DNA from: JAJTFW01 sp031421935
GTDB taxonomy: Bacteria > Bacteroidota > Bacteroidia > AKYH767-A > OLB10
Reading direction: 5' to 3'
NCBI GenBank assembly: GCA_031421935.1
Contig: JANOPQ010000171.1
Location: 1-63,964, forward strand
Length of the DNA: 63,964 bases
Shown here: positions 7,670-15,986 of the stretch, in pieces
Layout of the letters: every line of letters starts with the position of its first letter
How positions within the stretch are numbered: position 1 is the first letter of the stretch
Position numbers and translations under genes: made by a program
Notes under the pieces: generated by a model
What the model saw: only the letters and a program-made list of their open reading frames with translations
What the model was told of the DNA's origin: nothing
Database searches by the model: none

Positions 7670-9805
7670 TCAATGGTGATTATCCACCTCGATTTTCCGA
7701 TAATCCTCTGTTAGTTTTTTCTGAATCTCATTGGGGACGGGTGCATACTCGGCAAAAATGGATTTTACTTTTGCACGACCTTGGGTGATGCTGCGTAATG
7801 CGGCGTTGAATTTGTCGAGTTCGGCGAGGGGTGTGCGCGCTTTGATGATTTGGTAGCCGCCGCGCGAATCCATGCCCATGATAACGGACCGTCGTGTTTG
7901 AAGTTCGCTCATCACATCGCCCATCACGTGCTCGGGTGCTTCCGTTTCTACTTCGTAAATGGGTTCGAGGAGTTGTGGTTGCGCTGCATGGAAAGCTTCT
8001 TTGAAAGCCATCATACCCGCAATTTTGAAACTGATGTCGTTGGAATCTACCGCATGCATCTTGCCATCATACACCGCCACACGCACATCGCGTACATACG
8101 ATCCCGTGAGTGGACCCTCCAACATTTTTTCCATGATGCCCTTGATGATACTCGGCATAAAACGATTGTCGATCACGCCGCCACTAATACAATTGAGAAA
8201 TACCAACTTTCCACCCCAAGGTAAATCATGCACCTCGGTATTTTTTACGTTGAGGTCTTTGGGATTGGGAAGTCCTTCAAAATACGGCTCTATGCGCATG
8301 TACACTTCACCAAATTGTCCAGAGCCTCCCGATTGTTTCTTGTGTTTGTAGTTGGCCTCAGCGGGCTTCTGAATAGTTTCTCGGTAGGGAATGCGCGGAG
8401 CTTCAAAATCAATTTCCATTTTGTGAAGATGTTGTAACCTCCACTTTACAATGTTCATGTGCAAATCACCCTGTGTAGAAAGAATCAATTGTCGAATTTC
8501 TTTGTCGTAACGATAACGGATGGTTTGGTCTTCGGCATGAATATCATGTAAAGCCATCATCAATTTTTCGTCGTCGTTTTTATTTTTGATGACGATGGCC
8601 GTACGCAACTTGGGTTCGGGGAAATGAATTTCATCGATATTGCCTCGTGCTCCTTTTGCATTTAAGGTGTCGGAAGTATTGGTGTTTTTTAGTTTTAAGG
8701 TAGCACCTATATCGCCGGCTTTGAGACGATCAACTTGAATTCTGTTTTTTCCATCTAAAATAAACAGCTGTCCGATGCGCTCTGTAGTATCGGTTTTTTC
8801 ATTCTGAAAATCGTTGCCTTGCACTACTTCGCCCGACATCACTTTAAAAAGCGATAATTTTCCAAGATGAGGTTCTACCAACGTTTTGAAAACAAAGAGT
8901 CGAGTTGGTGCCTTGGGATCGCAATTTACTTCCGATCCATCTTCCAGTACTTCTGCAGGCATATCCACTGCGGATGGCGCTACATTATCAATGAAACCCA
9001 TCAACCGGCCACTACCCATATCATTCTTTGCAGAGAGACAAAATACAGGGAATACCTGGTGATTCATCATTCCCTTTTTAATTCCATCGCGCAACTCGTC
9101 CTCATCTAAATTGCCTTTTTCAAAATACAATTCCATCAACTTCTCATCGTTCTCCGCTGCTTTCTCTACTAACTCGTTGTGTAACTTATTTGCATTTTCT
9201 AACTCGCCCTCTGGAATCGGCAATTTCTCGGGCTTCCCTCCTGTCTTGGGGAATTTATACATCGTCATTTTCAACAAATCAATGATGGCATTAAAACCGG
9301 GACCAACCTCCACAGGATATTGCATCACCGTAACGGCAGGACCAAAGAAATTTTTTGCTTCCTCTAACGTGCTTTGAAAATTTGCTTTTTCATGATCCAG
9401 CTGATTGATGGCAATAATGGTGGGACGCTGGTACTTATCGACGTAATCAAAAATAATTTCGGTACCAATCTCCACTCCGTTTTGTGCATTCAATAAAATA
9501 ACGGCGGTGTCACAAACGCGAATAGATGAAATGACTTCGCCAATAAAATCATCGAGTCCGGGCGTGTCGATCACGTTAATCTTATAATCTTTCCATTCCG
9601 TATGTAGTGGGGTTGCATACACCGAACTTCCGCGGGTATGCTCAATCTCGTGATAGTCGGAGAGCGTGTTTTTCTCTTCTATCGTTCCTCTTCGTGAAAT
9701 AATACCAGCCTCAAATAACATGGTTTCGGCAAGGGTGGTTTTGCCGCTTTTCGCAGCGCCAATCAGGGCTACGTTTTTGATGTGCTTTTCGTCGTAGGTT
9801 TTCAT
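7670..9805 (-). CDS. EF-G-like translational GTPase (second EF-G)
   Basis: 711 residues with the full EF-G domain order. The G domain has G1 GAAKSGKTT, G3 DTPGLDD and a G4 that reads NQLD instead of NKxD. Switch I lacks the canonical RGITI and reads RGSSVYATPL. Domains II-V follow, including domain IV (about 480-600, PYRETIQKPAEANYKHKKQS) and domain V (PIYEVETEAPEHVMGDV). It is therefore a paralogue, not the main EF-G (which would normally sit in the str operon). In Bacteroidota such paralogues are usually annotated EF-G-like or FusA2. A role in translation or ribosome handling under stress is possible; the specific job is unknown. The gene stands alone. Confidence 0.88.
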   Translation of the reverse strand: MKTYDEKHIKNVALIGAAKSGKTTLAETMLFEAGIISRRGTIEEKNTLSDYHEIEHTRGSSVYATPLHTEWKDYKINVIDTPGLDDFIGEVISSIRVCDTAVILLNAQNGVEIGTEIIFDYVDKYQRPTIIAINQLDHEKANFQSTLEEAKNFFGPAVTVMQYPVEVGPGFNAIIDLLKMTMYKFPKTGGKPEKLPIPEGELENANKLHNELVEKAAENDEKLMELYFEKGNLDEDELRDGIKKGMMNHQVFPVFCLSAKNDMGSGRLMGFIDNVAPSAVDMPAEVLEDGSEVNCDPKAPTRLFVFKTLVEPHLGKLSLFKVMSGEVVQGNDFQNEKTDTTERIGQLFILDGKNRIQVDRLKAGDIGATLKLKNTNTSDTLNAKGARGNIDEIHFPEPKLRTAIVIKNKNDDEKLMMALHDIHAEDQTIRYRYDKEIRQLILSTQGDLHMNIVKWRLQHLHKMEIDFEAPRIPYRETIQKPAEANYKHKKQSGGSGQFGEVYMRIEPYFEGLPNPKDLNVKNTEVHDLPWGGKLVFLNCISGGVIDNRFMPSIIKGIMEKMLEGPLTGSYVRDVRVAVYDGKMHAVDSNDISFKIAGMMAFKEAFHAAQPQLLEPIYEVETEAPEHVMGDVMSELQTRRSVIMGMDSRGGYQIIKARTPLAELDKFNAALRSITQGRAKVKSIFAEYAPVPNEIQKKLTEDYRKIEVDNHH

Positions 9806-10126
9806 ATATTGAAGAATTTGATACCACGGTTAAGAACTCGGAAAAGGACTTATTTTAAAAAGTAGTATTAACCATCATTATATAAAGCATATAATTTACC
9901 CGAGGGCTGGCACGAAACACAATGGCCAGGGTTAATTCAATCAACAGACTTAAGGCAAGCTGTATTGATGGTTTAAAATTAGCATAAGAAAGCATGCGAA
10001 ACCAGAAAAAGCCATGATTTTACTCAAATTAGTTACCAATATTTAGGGATTTTGTAATGTTTTACTCAAAATATTCAAAACCTGAAGTCGCTTTCTGGGG
10101 TTAAAAACCCAATTGTAATTAATAAC
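9806..10126. other. 321-bp divergent intergenic region
   Basis: It lies between two divergent genes and so should hold both promoters, but no clean TTTG-N19-TAnnTTTG pair was found on either strand. A short hairpin, GGGTTaaaAACCC (10098-10110), sits just upstream of the plus-strand start. No ORF or RNA gene was recognised. Confidence 0.5.
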
Positions 10127-11281
10127 ATGAAGCAGATACCAGCAATGCCTCCTCACATTCAGGAGAAATTTGAAGAAGAAATTAAGGTGGAGATCATCCG
10201 CCAACAGACCGAAGAAGAGTTGAAGTCGAACCCTGTTTACCAGGAGTTTTTCAATAATTATAATCAGGCCAGCGTAGAAAGTTTCATCCGAAACTATGCC
10301 CGTCGCAAAGCCTTTTATATGACTCGTGGTCAAGAATACATCAGCCAAGAGGAACAAGTAGCCTTTCGCCATAAAATGATTGCAGAGGAAGGCTTATGGG
10401 CCATTCAGCAAAAGAAATTGTTCAATCTACAATGTCAGTGGCGAGCGGAGTTGATCAAATTGAAAGGCGTTGAGCATAGCTCACAGTTTCATTTGCTCTC
10501 GGCAAACATCCAACATTGTCCGTACATCAGTCCGGTGAGCAGGGCGGAGATGGAATTATATGTGAGTTTCTTACGTTCAGGTCAGGCAGGTACTCATTTG
10601 AGCTACGACAACTGGCAGGATTATGAAACTTTCAAAGCCGAATATCAAGCCGATTATATTCCATCGATTGATGATATGGAAGATTCACACATGCCAGCAT
10701 GGTATCGTTTTTATGATGAGCATATGTCGACAAGCACGTTGTTAGAGTTACCAGATGTTCGTGGTGACAAGGAAAACCGTTACCGTTCCATTTCTCGTCA
10801 GCGTCAGTTAGACAAGATGAAAAAATCGAAGGAAGCGAAGCAAGTCGATTCACGCCCCTACCTCAGCATTTACGATTTAGAAACGGTGGAAAATTTTGTA
10901 AAGCAATTCGAAGACCGCAAGCTGTTGAAATATTGCAAGGCGGTAGAGAGCTTCCAACAGCAATTGGATGAGCATATGGAGTTGGATGAGGCATTGGAAA
11001 CATTACGACAAGCAAACTGCACTATCAGCATCAAAGCGAATAAAGATTGGAAATCGGCGATTATTGAAGCGGCACAACGATTCGAGTTTTCACAAATTGC
11101 TTGTTTGATGTCGGCGGTACATCAGGAGTATGTGATCCGCATCGAGAACAGTATTAATTTCCAGCAAAGTTTAATCGACAAAAAGCGTGAGGAGTACGCC
11201 TACCAAATCTGCGAAAACGCTAAGAGACAAATATTAGAAGGAAGAGGAATTTTAGGCGAACCAGAGAACTTTCGCTTTTAA
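10127..11281 (+). CDS. Conserved-looking hypothetical protein, 384 residues
   Basis: Not recognised. It is a soluble, highly charged and probably largely helical protein with no signal peptide or membrane segment. Aromatic-rich segments (YQEFFNNYNQASVESFIRNY, YDNWQDYETF, MPAWYRFYDEH) alternate with Lys/Glu-rich helices (LDKMKKSKEAKQV, QQLDEHMELDEALETLRQ). Codon use is like the surrounding core genes, so it is not an obvious recent import. It is monocistronic, ended by a strong terminator at 11305-11340, and divergent from the EF-G-like gene. No function can be assigned. Confidence 0.75.
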   Translation: MKQIPAMPPHIQEKFEEEIKVEIIRQQTEEELKSNPVYQEFFNNYNQASVESFIRNYARRKAFYMTRGQEYISQEEQVAFRHKMIAEEGLWAIQQKKLFNLQCQWRAELIKLKGVEHSSQFHLLSANIQHCPYISPVSRAEMELYVSFLRSGQAGTHLSYDNWQDYETFKAEYQADYIPSIDDMEDSHMPAWYRFYDEHMSTSTLLELPDVRGDKENRYRSISRQRQLDKMKKSKEAKQVDSRPYLSIYDLETVENFVKQFEDRKLLKYCKAVESFQQQLDEHMELDEALETLRQANCTISIKANKDWKSAIIEAAQRFEFSQIACLMSAVHQEYVIRIENSINFQQSLIDKKREEYAYQICENAKRQILEGRGILGEPENFRF

Positions 11282-11304
11282 CATCTTACTCTTACGAAAA
11301 ATAT

Positions 11305-11340
11305 TCCCGGGTGGTAAATTAAATACCTCCCGGGATTTTT
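11305..11340 (+). terminator. Rho-independent terminator of the 384-residue hypothetical gene
   Basis: A 10-bp stem, TCCCGGGTGG / CCTCCCGGGA with one T-T mismatch, has an 11-nt loop and is followed by TTTTT (11336-11340). It lies 24 bp after the stop codon. Confidence 0.85.
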
Positions 11341-11436
11341 ATTCATCGCCAATAAAATGCTTTTTGGAACCTACCTCTGCTAAAGCTACGGCAGGCAGGC
11401 ACTGATTTTTTATGATGATTATGATTTTTTATGATT

Positions 11437-11480
11437 CCGTTGCGCTCGCTGCGTGACCGCTGCTAACACTGCGTTTAAAT
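11437..11480. repeat. CGCTGCG-rich intergenic repeat, copy 1
   Basis: A GC-rich run of about 43 bp (CCGTTGCGCTCGCTGCG and onward) matches 12138-12180 at 35 of 43 positions in the same orientation. The two copies flank the DUF4440 lipoprotein gene. It is non-coding and unlike the A+T-rich surroundings. Confidence 0.65.
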
Positions 11481-11515
11481 CATAATCTCGTTCAAATCGA
11501 GAATTTTATCCTTAA

Positions 11516-12037
11516 TTATTTTTTTTCCTTCAACGAATCAACCACAGCCTCTGCCATTGGCATTGACGTCACATTCATATCACGGATGCAAGAATACTTT
11601 CCATCTACTTTTTTGAAGACGCTCATGTAATGTCCGTGCTCTAGTTCTGCGCCAGCAGCGGAGTTTTTTTTCCATGATCCAATTTCAACTACTAAATCTC
11701 CTTCTGCATATAGATCCACTACTTTATAAACGTTGACTTCACCGACTGTATCTTTTGCTAAGCCTTCAGCGATCGAGTTGCGAATCGCTTCTCTTCCTGA
11801 TAAAGGCTCCTTGTTGCGACCATAACTTACAGCATCGACGCTATAATAAGCAGCAACTGCATCTGCATCTTTAGCAGTTTCTGCTGCTGAAAAAGCATCT
11901 TCCATTGCTTGAATTTCAGTTTTAACTGCTTCGATATCAATAGCTGCAGGTGCTGGAGCAGGAGCTGGTCCCGAGCAAGCTGCAAATAATAAGACTACAG
12001 CCGCAAAGGCCGTGTTGAGAAGTGAGTTCATTTTCAT
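11516..12037 (-). CDS. DUF4440 / SnoaL-like lipoprotein
   Basis: 173 residues. The N-terminal signal ends in a lipobox, LFAAC (Cys at about 21), followed by a GPAPAPAPA linker, so it should be a lipid-anchored periplasmic or outer-membrane protein. The rest (about 38-165) is an NTF2-like/DUF4440 fold: AMEDAFSAAETAKDADAVAA, YYSVDAVSYGRNKEPLSGRE, then the strand-rich part ending SCIRDMNVTS. Such domains bind small ligands or act as isomerases; the substrate here is unknown. It is monocistronic on the minus strand between two copies of a GC-rich repeat. Confidence 0.85.
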   Translation of the reverse strand: MKMNSLLNTAFAAVVLLFAACSGPAPAPAPAAIDIEAVKTEIQAMEDAFSAAETAKDADAVAAYYSVDAVSYGRNKEPLSGREAIRNSIAEGLAKDTVGEVNVYKVVDLYAEGDLVVEIGSWKKNSAAGAELEHGHYMSVFKKVDGKYSCIRDMNVTSMPMAEAVVDSLKEKK

Positions 12038-12080
12038 GATTAATAGGTTTTTAGGTTAGATTAAATTTCAGGAAAGATAG

Positions 12081-12120
12081 GAAAAGCTGCTAGCTTCTAG
12101 CTTCTGGCTGCTAGATTTTT
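12081..12120. repeat. AGCTTCTAGCTTCTGGCTGCTAG repeat family, copy 1
   Basis: It begins GAAAAGCTGCTAGCTTCTAG, continues CTTCTGGCTGCTAG and ends in a T run. Near-identical text occurs at 31721-31747, and in the opposite orientation at 34844-34884. It lies downstream of rnz. Inverted CTAG/GCAG parts allow a hairpin. Confidence 0.7.
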
Positions 12121-12137
12121 TTTGCTAAAATGTAAAT

Positions 12138-12180
12138 CCGCTGCGCTCGTTGCGCTACCGCTGCTTCCGCTGCGTTTATA
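12138..12180. repeat. CGCTGCG-rich intergenic repeat, copy 2
   Basis: Second copy of the 43-bp element also at 11437-11480 (35 of 43 identical, same orientation). It lies just upstream of the DUF4440 lipoprotein gene. Confidence 0.65.
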
Positions 12181-12232
12181 AGTTAATAATAACCTATGAG
12201 AATTTCTAAACCTCCACAAAAACTATTTGTAA

Positions 12233-13147
12233 TTAATCAATTTTAAAAACTTCCCCTTCCACTGCCAACTCCGTATTTTCAAAAACGGTTTTAGCTTCAT
12301 CAAGGAGTGGTTCAATGTCTTTGTAACGGGCTGAGAAATGTCCGATGACTAACTTGCCTGCATTTGCCTCTTTTGCAACCAATGCTGCTTCCTTCGCTGT
12401 GGAATGAAATGTCGCTACTGCTCGCTCTTGCATCTCGTGAAGGAACGTCGCTTCGTGGTAAAGCAAGTCGACACCTTTTATGTCTTCGGCTAACTCGGGA
12501 TTGTATAGGGTGTCGGAACAAAAGGCATACGAGCGGCTGGGCTGTGGATCTTCGGTTAATTCGAGATTAGAAATTACATTGCCTTCCGAATCGACAAAAT
12601 CATCGCCCGACTTGATGCGTGTATATTGAGTAAATGGAATGTTATGCTCTTGGAGTTTGTCTACTTTTAAACGACGCGGCCGAGGTTTTTCGCCGAAAAC
12701 AAATCCAGTACAGGGAATGCGATGGTTTAGGACGATGGAACGCACATAAATTTCGTCGTCTTCAAAGAGTATTTCAGGAGCGTAATGTCGGATGTGATGA
12801 AAGATGAGATTGTATCTTAAAACCGTTTGCGACGCTCTGAGATGCATTTCAATGATGTCCATCAAATCTTGCTGACCAAAAAGATGTAAGTCGGTAGAGC
12901 GGCCTTGTAAATGATAGGTAGACAATAAGCCAATCAACCCCAAATAATGATCGCCATGTAAATGACTAATGAAAATATGACTGATGCGATGGTAACGGAT
13001 CTTGTACTTCAGCATTTGCATCTGTGTACCTTCTCCACAATCGATTAAAAAATGTCGATCACGAAAGACAAGAAGTTGGGAAGTAGGGTGACGATCGTAA
13101 ATGGGAGTAGCAGAACTGCTCCCGAGTATGGTGAGTTCAAACCCCAT
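12233..13147 (-). CDS. rnz: Ribonuclease Z
   Basis: 304 residues, the usual length for bacterial RNase Z. It is a metallo-beta-lactamase fold with the zinc motif HLHGDH (about 62-67, in ISHLHGDHYLGL), the N-terminal GSSSATP, LIDCGEGTQMQML, and later LYHEATF and KLVIGHFSARY. It processes the 3' ends of tRNA precursors in the cytoplasm. It starts 2 bp after the stop of the T9SS-cargo gene at 13150, so the two are probably co-transcribed, although their functions are unrelated. Confidence 0.96.
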   Translation of the reverse strand: MGFELTILGSSSATPIYDRHPTSQLLVFRDRHFLIDCGEGTQMQMLKYKIRYHRISHIFISHLHGDHYLGLIGLLSTYHLQGRSTDLHLFGQQDLMDIIEMHLRASQTVLRYNLIFHHIRHYAPEILFEDDEIYVRSIVLNHRIPCTGFVFGEKPRPRRLKVDKLQEHNIPFTQYTRIKSGDDFVDSEGNVISNLELTEDPQPSRSYAFCSDTLYNPELAEDIKGVDLLYHEATFLHEMQERAVATFHSTAKEAALVAKEANAGKLVIGHFSARYKDIEPLLDEAKTVFENTELAVEGEVFKID

Positions 13148-13149
13148 TC

Positions 13150-13905
13150 TTACTTTCGCGAAATAACGAGACGCTTGGTTAAGGTTTCACCACTGAAAGT
13201 CATGGAATACATGTACACGCCAGGAGCTAAATCGCGGGTGTCAAAACGAAGTTCGTTCTCCCCTTGATCTGGAGTTAATAAACTTCTGTACACTTCTTTT
13301 CCGATGAGATTGAATAAGCGAAAATCTACTTCGCCACGACTAGGAACTACATAACGAATGTCGGTAAACTCTGCGCATGGATTGGGTGAATTTTGATTCA
13401 TGAAAAAACCTAAGCCTGTACTTTCATAGATAGAAGAAACAGCACCTGTAACATCAATAACATAATAACTTAAAGTATCTACTTGAGTGGTTGGTTGACC
13501 AAATACAGTACCTGTAGAAGTAACGACTGCAGTTATTGTATAGTTTCCCGCAACCGTTGGTGTGCCACTAATGTCGGCGCAACCATTGCTATTACCTGGG
13601 AATAAACAGTTGGAAGGATTACAAGCGTAAGTTAATCCAGGAGGTAAACCTGTTAATGAATTAAGCTCAACAGATACCACGGGCACATTAATAACCACAC
13701 CAGGCAATATTTCTACAGGAGTTGTAGCAGGAACAAAAATTTGGAGCACTTGACTGTAGAGTACACCCACAGTACCGGCAGATAATCCCGTTGCACTATC
13801 AGGAGTAATTCCTGGTGTTGTATTGCTCGTATTGGGAACGCATTGAGCTTGGATTTGTAAAGCACTCAATACAATAAAGCTGATCAGGAGTAAGGATTTC
13901 TTCAT
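13150..13905 (-). CDS. T9SS type A sorting-domain protein
   Basis: 251 residues. A signal peptide (KKSLLLISFIVLSALQIQAQ) is followed by a Pro/Thr/Ser-rich body with an Ig-like segment (TPTVAGNYTITAVVTSTG) and several Cys. The C-terminal 75 residues are a type A sorting domain: NQNSPNPCAEFTDIRYVVPS, LFNLIGKEV, then APGVYMYSMTFSGETLTKRL ending in VISRK. It is therefore secreted through the type IX system and probably attached to the cell surface. Function unknown. It is the first gene of a pair with rnz. Confidence 0.9.
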   Translation of the reverse strand: MKKSLLLISFIVLSALQIQAQCVPNTSNTTPGITPDSATGLSAGTVGVLYSQVLQIFVPATTPVEILPGVVINVPVVSVELNSLTGLPPGLTYACNPSNCLFPGNSNGCADISGTPTVAGNYTITAVVTSTGTVFGQPTTQVDTLSYYVIDVTGAVSSIYESTGLGFFMNQNSPNPCAEFTDIRYVVPSRGEVDFRLFNLIGKEVYRSLLTPDQGENELRFDTRDLAPGVYMYSMTFSGETLTKRLVISRK

Positions 13906-13936
13906 AAACTAGATTTCAAGCTATAAAGATACTAAA

Positions 13937-14329
13937 TCATTCTTTGATATCCCTTTCAATTTTATCTTCTATTTTTCTTTCCTCGTCAGTTTCATTGATA
14001 AAATCGATCGCATCATTCGCCGTAAGGGCTAAATTCAGCACCTGATCGAGCTGTGATATCTGAACTAACTTCATAACGGTATCACTTAACCCCGTAATCA
14101 CAAATAATCCGCTAGAGTTGCGGCAAAGACGGTTTCCCACCAAAATAGCACTTAAACCCGACGAATCGCAATAAAGGGATTCTTCCAGATCGAGAATGAT
14201 ATTGTTAAAGCCTTGTGTATTTAGCAAGAGCAACTCTGACTTCAGCTCGGCTGCAATCAATGTGTTTAGCTTTTGCTCGTGGAGTTTAATCACCACGTAT
14301 TTTTCGGTTTTATCTAGGCTAAAGTGCAT
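13937..14329 (-). CDS. STAS-domain protein (anti-sigma factor antagonist-like)
   Basis: 130 residues from the chosen start MHFSLDKTEKYVVIKL. An upstream in-frame Met at 14374 is rejected because a TACATTTG promoter element lies between the two. The STAS domain has FNNIILDLEESLYCDSSGLS, where the Ser in DSSG is the residue phosphorylated in SpoIIAA-type proteins. A short acidic tail follows (ETDEERKIEDKIERD). No partner kinase or sigma factor is adjacent. It lies downstream of pyrB on the same strand with a 79-bp gap and its own promoter. Confidence 0.88.
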   Translation of the reverse strand: MHFSLDKTEKYVVIKLHEQKLNTLIAAELKSELLLLNTQGFNNIILDLEESLYCDSSGLSAILVGNRLCRNSSGLFVITGLSDTVMKLVQISQLDQVLNLALTANDAIDFINETDEERKIEDKIERDIKE

Positions 14330-14343
14330 ACATCTATTTTTTT

Positions 14344-14375
14344 CAAATGTAAACCTTGTAAAATGAAGATGCAAG
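14344..14375 (-). promoter_or_regulatory. Promoter of the STAS gene
   Basis: The minus strand has TACATTTG (14344-14351) and a weak -33 element, CTTG (14372-14375), with 20 bp between. It places the transcript start a few bases before the ATG at 14329. Confidence 0.5.
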
Positions 14376-14408
14376 CCTTAATTTGAGCCTTTGTTAACGT
14401 TTGATTGT

Positions 14409-15341
14409 TCAAATCCCTCGCATCTGCGCCAAGAGGAAAAGCACTGCCATTCGAATGGCAACTCCATTTTCGACCTGATTCAAAATGATGCTATGCTCGC
14501 TGTCGGCAATGTCGCTGGTGATTTCTACGCCGCGATTTATTGGACCTGGATGCATGATTACCAGTTGCTTACCTATTCCATCTAACAAGCGCTTATTCAA
14601 TCCATACAGCATGGAATATTCTCTTAAGGAAGGGAAATAGCGAATATCTTGTCGCTCGAGTTGGATACGTAACATGTTCGCAACATCGCACCAAGCCAAC
14701 GCTTTTTTAAGATCGTGTTCTACTTTTACACCTAAAGAGCTCATGTATTTGGGAATTAAAGTGACTGGTCCGCAAACCATCACTTCGGCACCTAATTTTT
14801 GCAGACAAAGAATATTACTCAAGGCAACTCTAGAATGAAGAATGTCACCTACAATCACCACTTTCTGCCCTTCTACTCGACCCAGTTTTTCACGTATGGA
14901 AAACGCATCTAGTAACGCTTGTGTAGGATGCTCATGGGTACCATCGCCTGCATTAATGACATTGGCTTTAATGTGTCGAGCTAAGAACATCGCCGCTCCT
15001 GGTTTTGGATGACGCATCACCACCATATCCACCTTCATGGCTAAAATATTATTAACCGTGTCGACTAATGTTTCTCCTTTGCTTACCGATGATCCAGAAG
15101 CGGAGAAGTTGACCACATCGGCACTTAAACGCTTTTCGGCTAACTCAAAACTAAGTTTTGTACGGGTGGAGTTTTCAAAAAAGATATTGGCAATGGTGAT
15201 ATCTCGTAAAGAGGGAACTTTCTTGATGGGACGATTAATGACATCTTTAAAATTATCGGCAGTTCTAAAAATAAGTTCTATGTCCTCTTTGGTGAGGTCC
15301 TTTATTCCTAGTAGGTGTTGAACGCTTAACTGCTCGATCAT
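14409..15341 (-). CDS. pyrB: Aspartate carbamoyltransferase, catalytic subunit
   Basis: 310 residues, normal for the catalytic chain. It has the carbamoyl-phosphate motif FFENSTRTKLSFE (about 53-65), SSVSKGETLVDT, the HPTQALLD segment, and GDILHSRVALSN. It makes carbamoyl-aspartate, the first committed step of pyrimidine synthesis. The adjacent upstream gene is pyrR (4-bp gap), so the two form an operon. No regulatory chain pyrI is present in the window. Confidence 0.97.
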   Translation of the reverse strand: MIEQLSVQHLLGIKDLTKEDIELIFRTADNFKDVINRPIKKVPSLRDITIANIFFENSTRTKLSFELAEKRLSADVVNFSASGSSVSKGETLVDTVNNILAMKVDMVVMRHPKPGAAMFLARHIKANVINAGDGTHEHPTQALLDAFSIREKLGRVEGQKVVIVGDILHSRVALSNILCLQKLGAEVMVCGPVTLIPKYMSSLGVKVEHDLKKALAWCDVANMLRIQLERQDIRYFPSLREYSMLYGLNKRLLDGIGKQLVIMHPGPINRGVEITSDIADSEHSIILNQVENGVAIRMAVLFLLAQMRGI

Positions 15342-15345
15342 GGAA

Positions 15346-15891
15346 TTATTCTTCTGAGATTAACCAGACACCTTCTTCTTCGATTTCCGGATTCAAATTC
15401 ACTTTAACTTTTTCGGAAGAGATGGTATCTATGGATTTGCCTATGTAATCAGGTTCAATGGGTAATTGTCGACTAAATTTTCGGTTGATGAGGACCAACA
15501 ACTCTACGCGAGCGGGTCGACCAAATGCTAAGAGAGCATCTAACCCAGCACGTATAGTTCTTCCAGTGAAGAGCACATCATCAATCAAGACCACGTGTTT
15601 CCCTTCCACAATGAAGTCCATTTTGTTAGCACTTGGGACGATTAGGTCGCGTCGGCGAAAATCGTCGCGGAAAAAGCTTACATCCAGTTCACCGTACTTA
15701 ATTTGGGTATTGGGTTGGATGTGTTGAATACGTTCAAAGATCAATTTAGAAAGGATAATACCTCGAGGTTGGAGTCCGATGATGACCGTTTCGGCAAAAT
15801 GATCGTGATTTTCAATCAGCTGATAGCAAAGACGATCGATAGTAATAGCCAGTAACTCTTTATTGAAAATGAGTTTGCTATTGGTTGGCAT
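15346..15891 (-). CDS. pyrR: Bifunctional pyrimidine regulator / uracil phosphoribosyltransferase
   Basis: 181 residues from MPTNSKLIFNKE, the preferred start; an upstream Met at 15948 would add a hydrophobic stretch foreign to the family and would overlap the rpsA terminator. It is a phosphoribosyltransferase fold with the PRPP loop VVLIDDVLFTGRTIRAG (about 98-114) and IIGLQPRGIILS. In Gram-positive bacteria PyrR binds pyr mRNA and represses by attenuation. Whether it regulates in this lineage is unknown, and no clear attenuator was seen upstream. pyrB follows after 4 bp. Confidence 0.94.
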   Translation of the reverse strand: MPTNSKLIFNKELLAITIDRLCYQLIENHDHFAETVIIGLQPRGIILSKLIFERIQHIQPNTQIKYGELDVSFFRDDFRRRDLIVPSANKMDFIVEGKHVVLIDDVLFTGRTIRAGLDALLAFGRPARVELLVLINRKFSRQLPIEPDYIGKSIDTISSEKVKVNLNPEIEEEGVWLISEE

Positions 15892-15937
15892 GGGCTCAAA
15901 ATTAATAAAAAACAAAAAGCAAAAATAGTTAAAATGC

Positions 15938-15965
15938 AAAAAGGCCACCTAACGGTAGCCTTTTT
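15938..15965 (-). terminator. Rho-independent terminator of rpsA
   Basis: The stem AAAAAGGCCAC / GTAGCCTTTTT (one mismatch) with loop CTAACG lies 22 bp after the rpsA stop. Both flanks are A/T-rich, so it could work in either direction, but only rpsA reads into it. Confidence 0.85.
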
Positions 15966-15986
15966 GTAATTTATAGAACGAGGATC

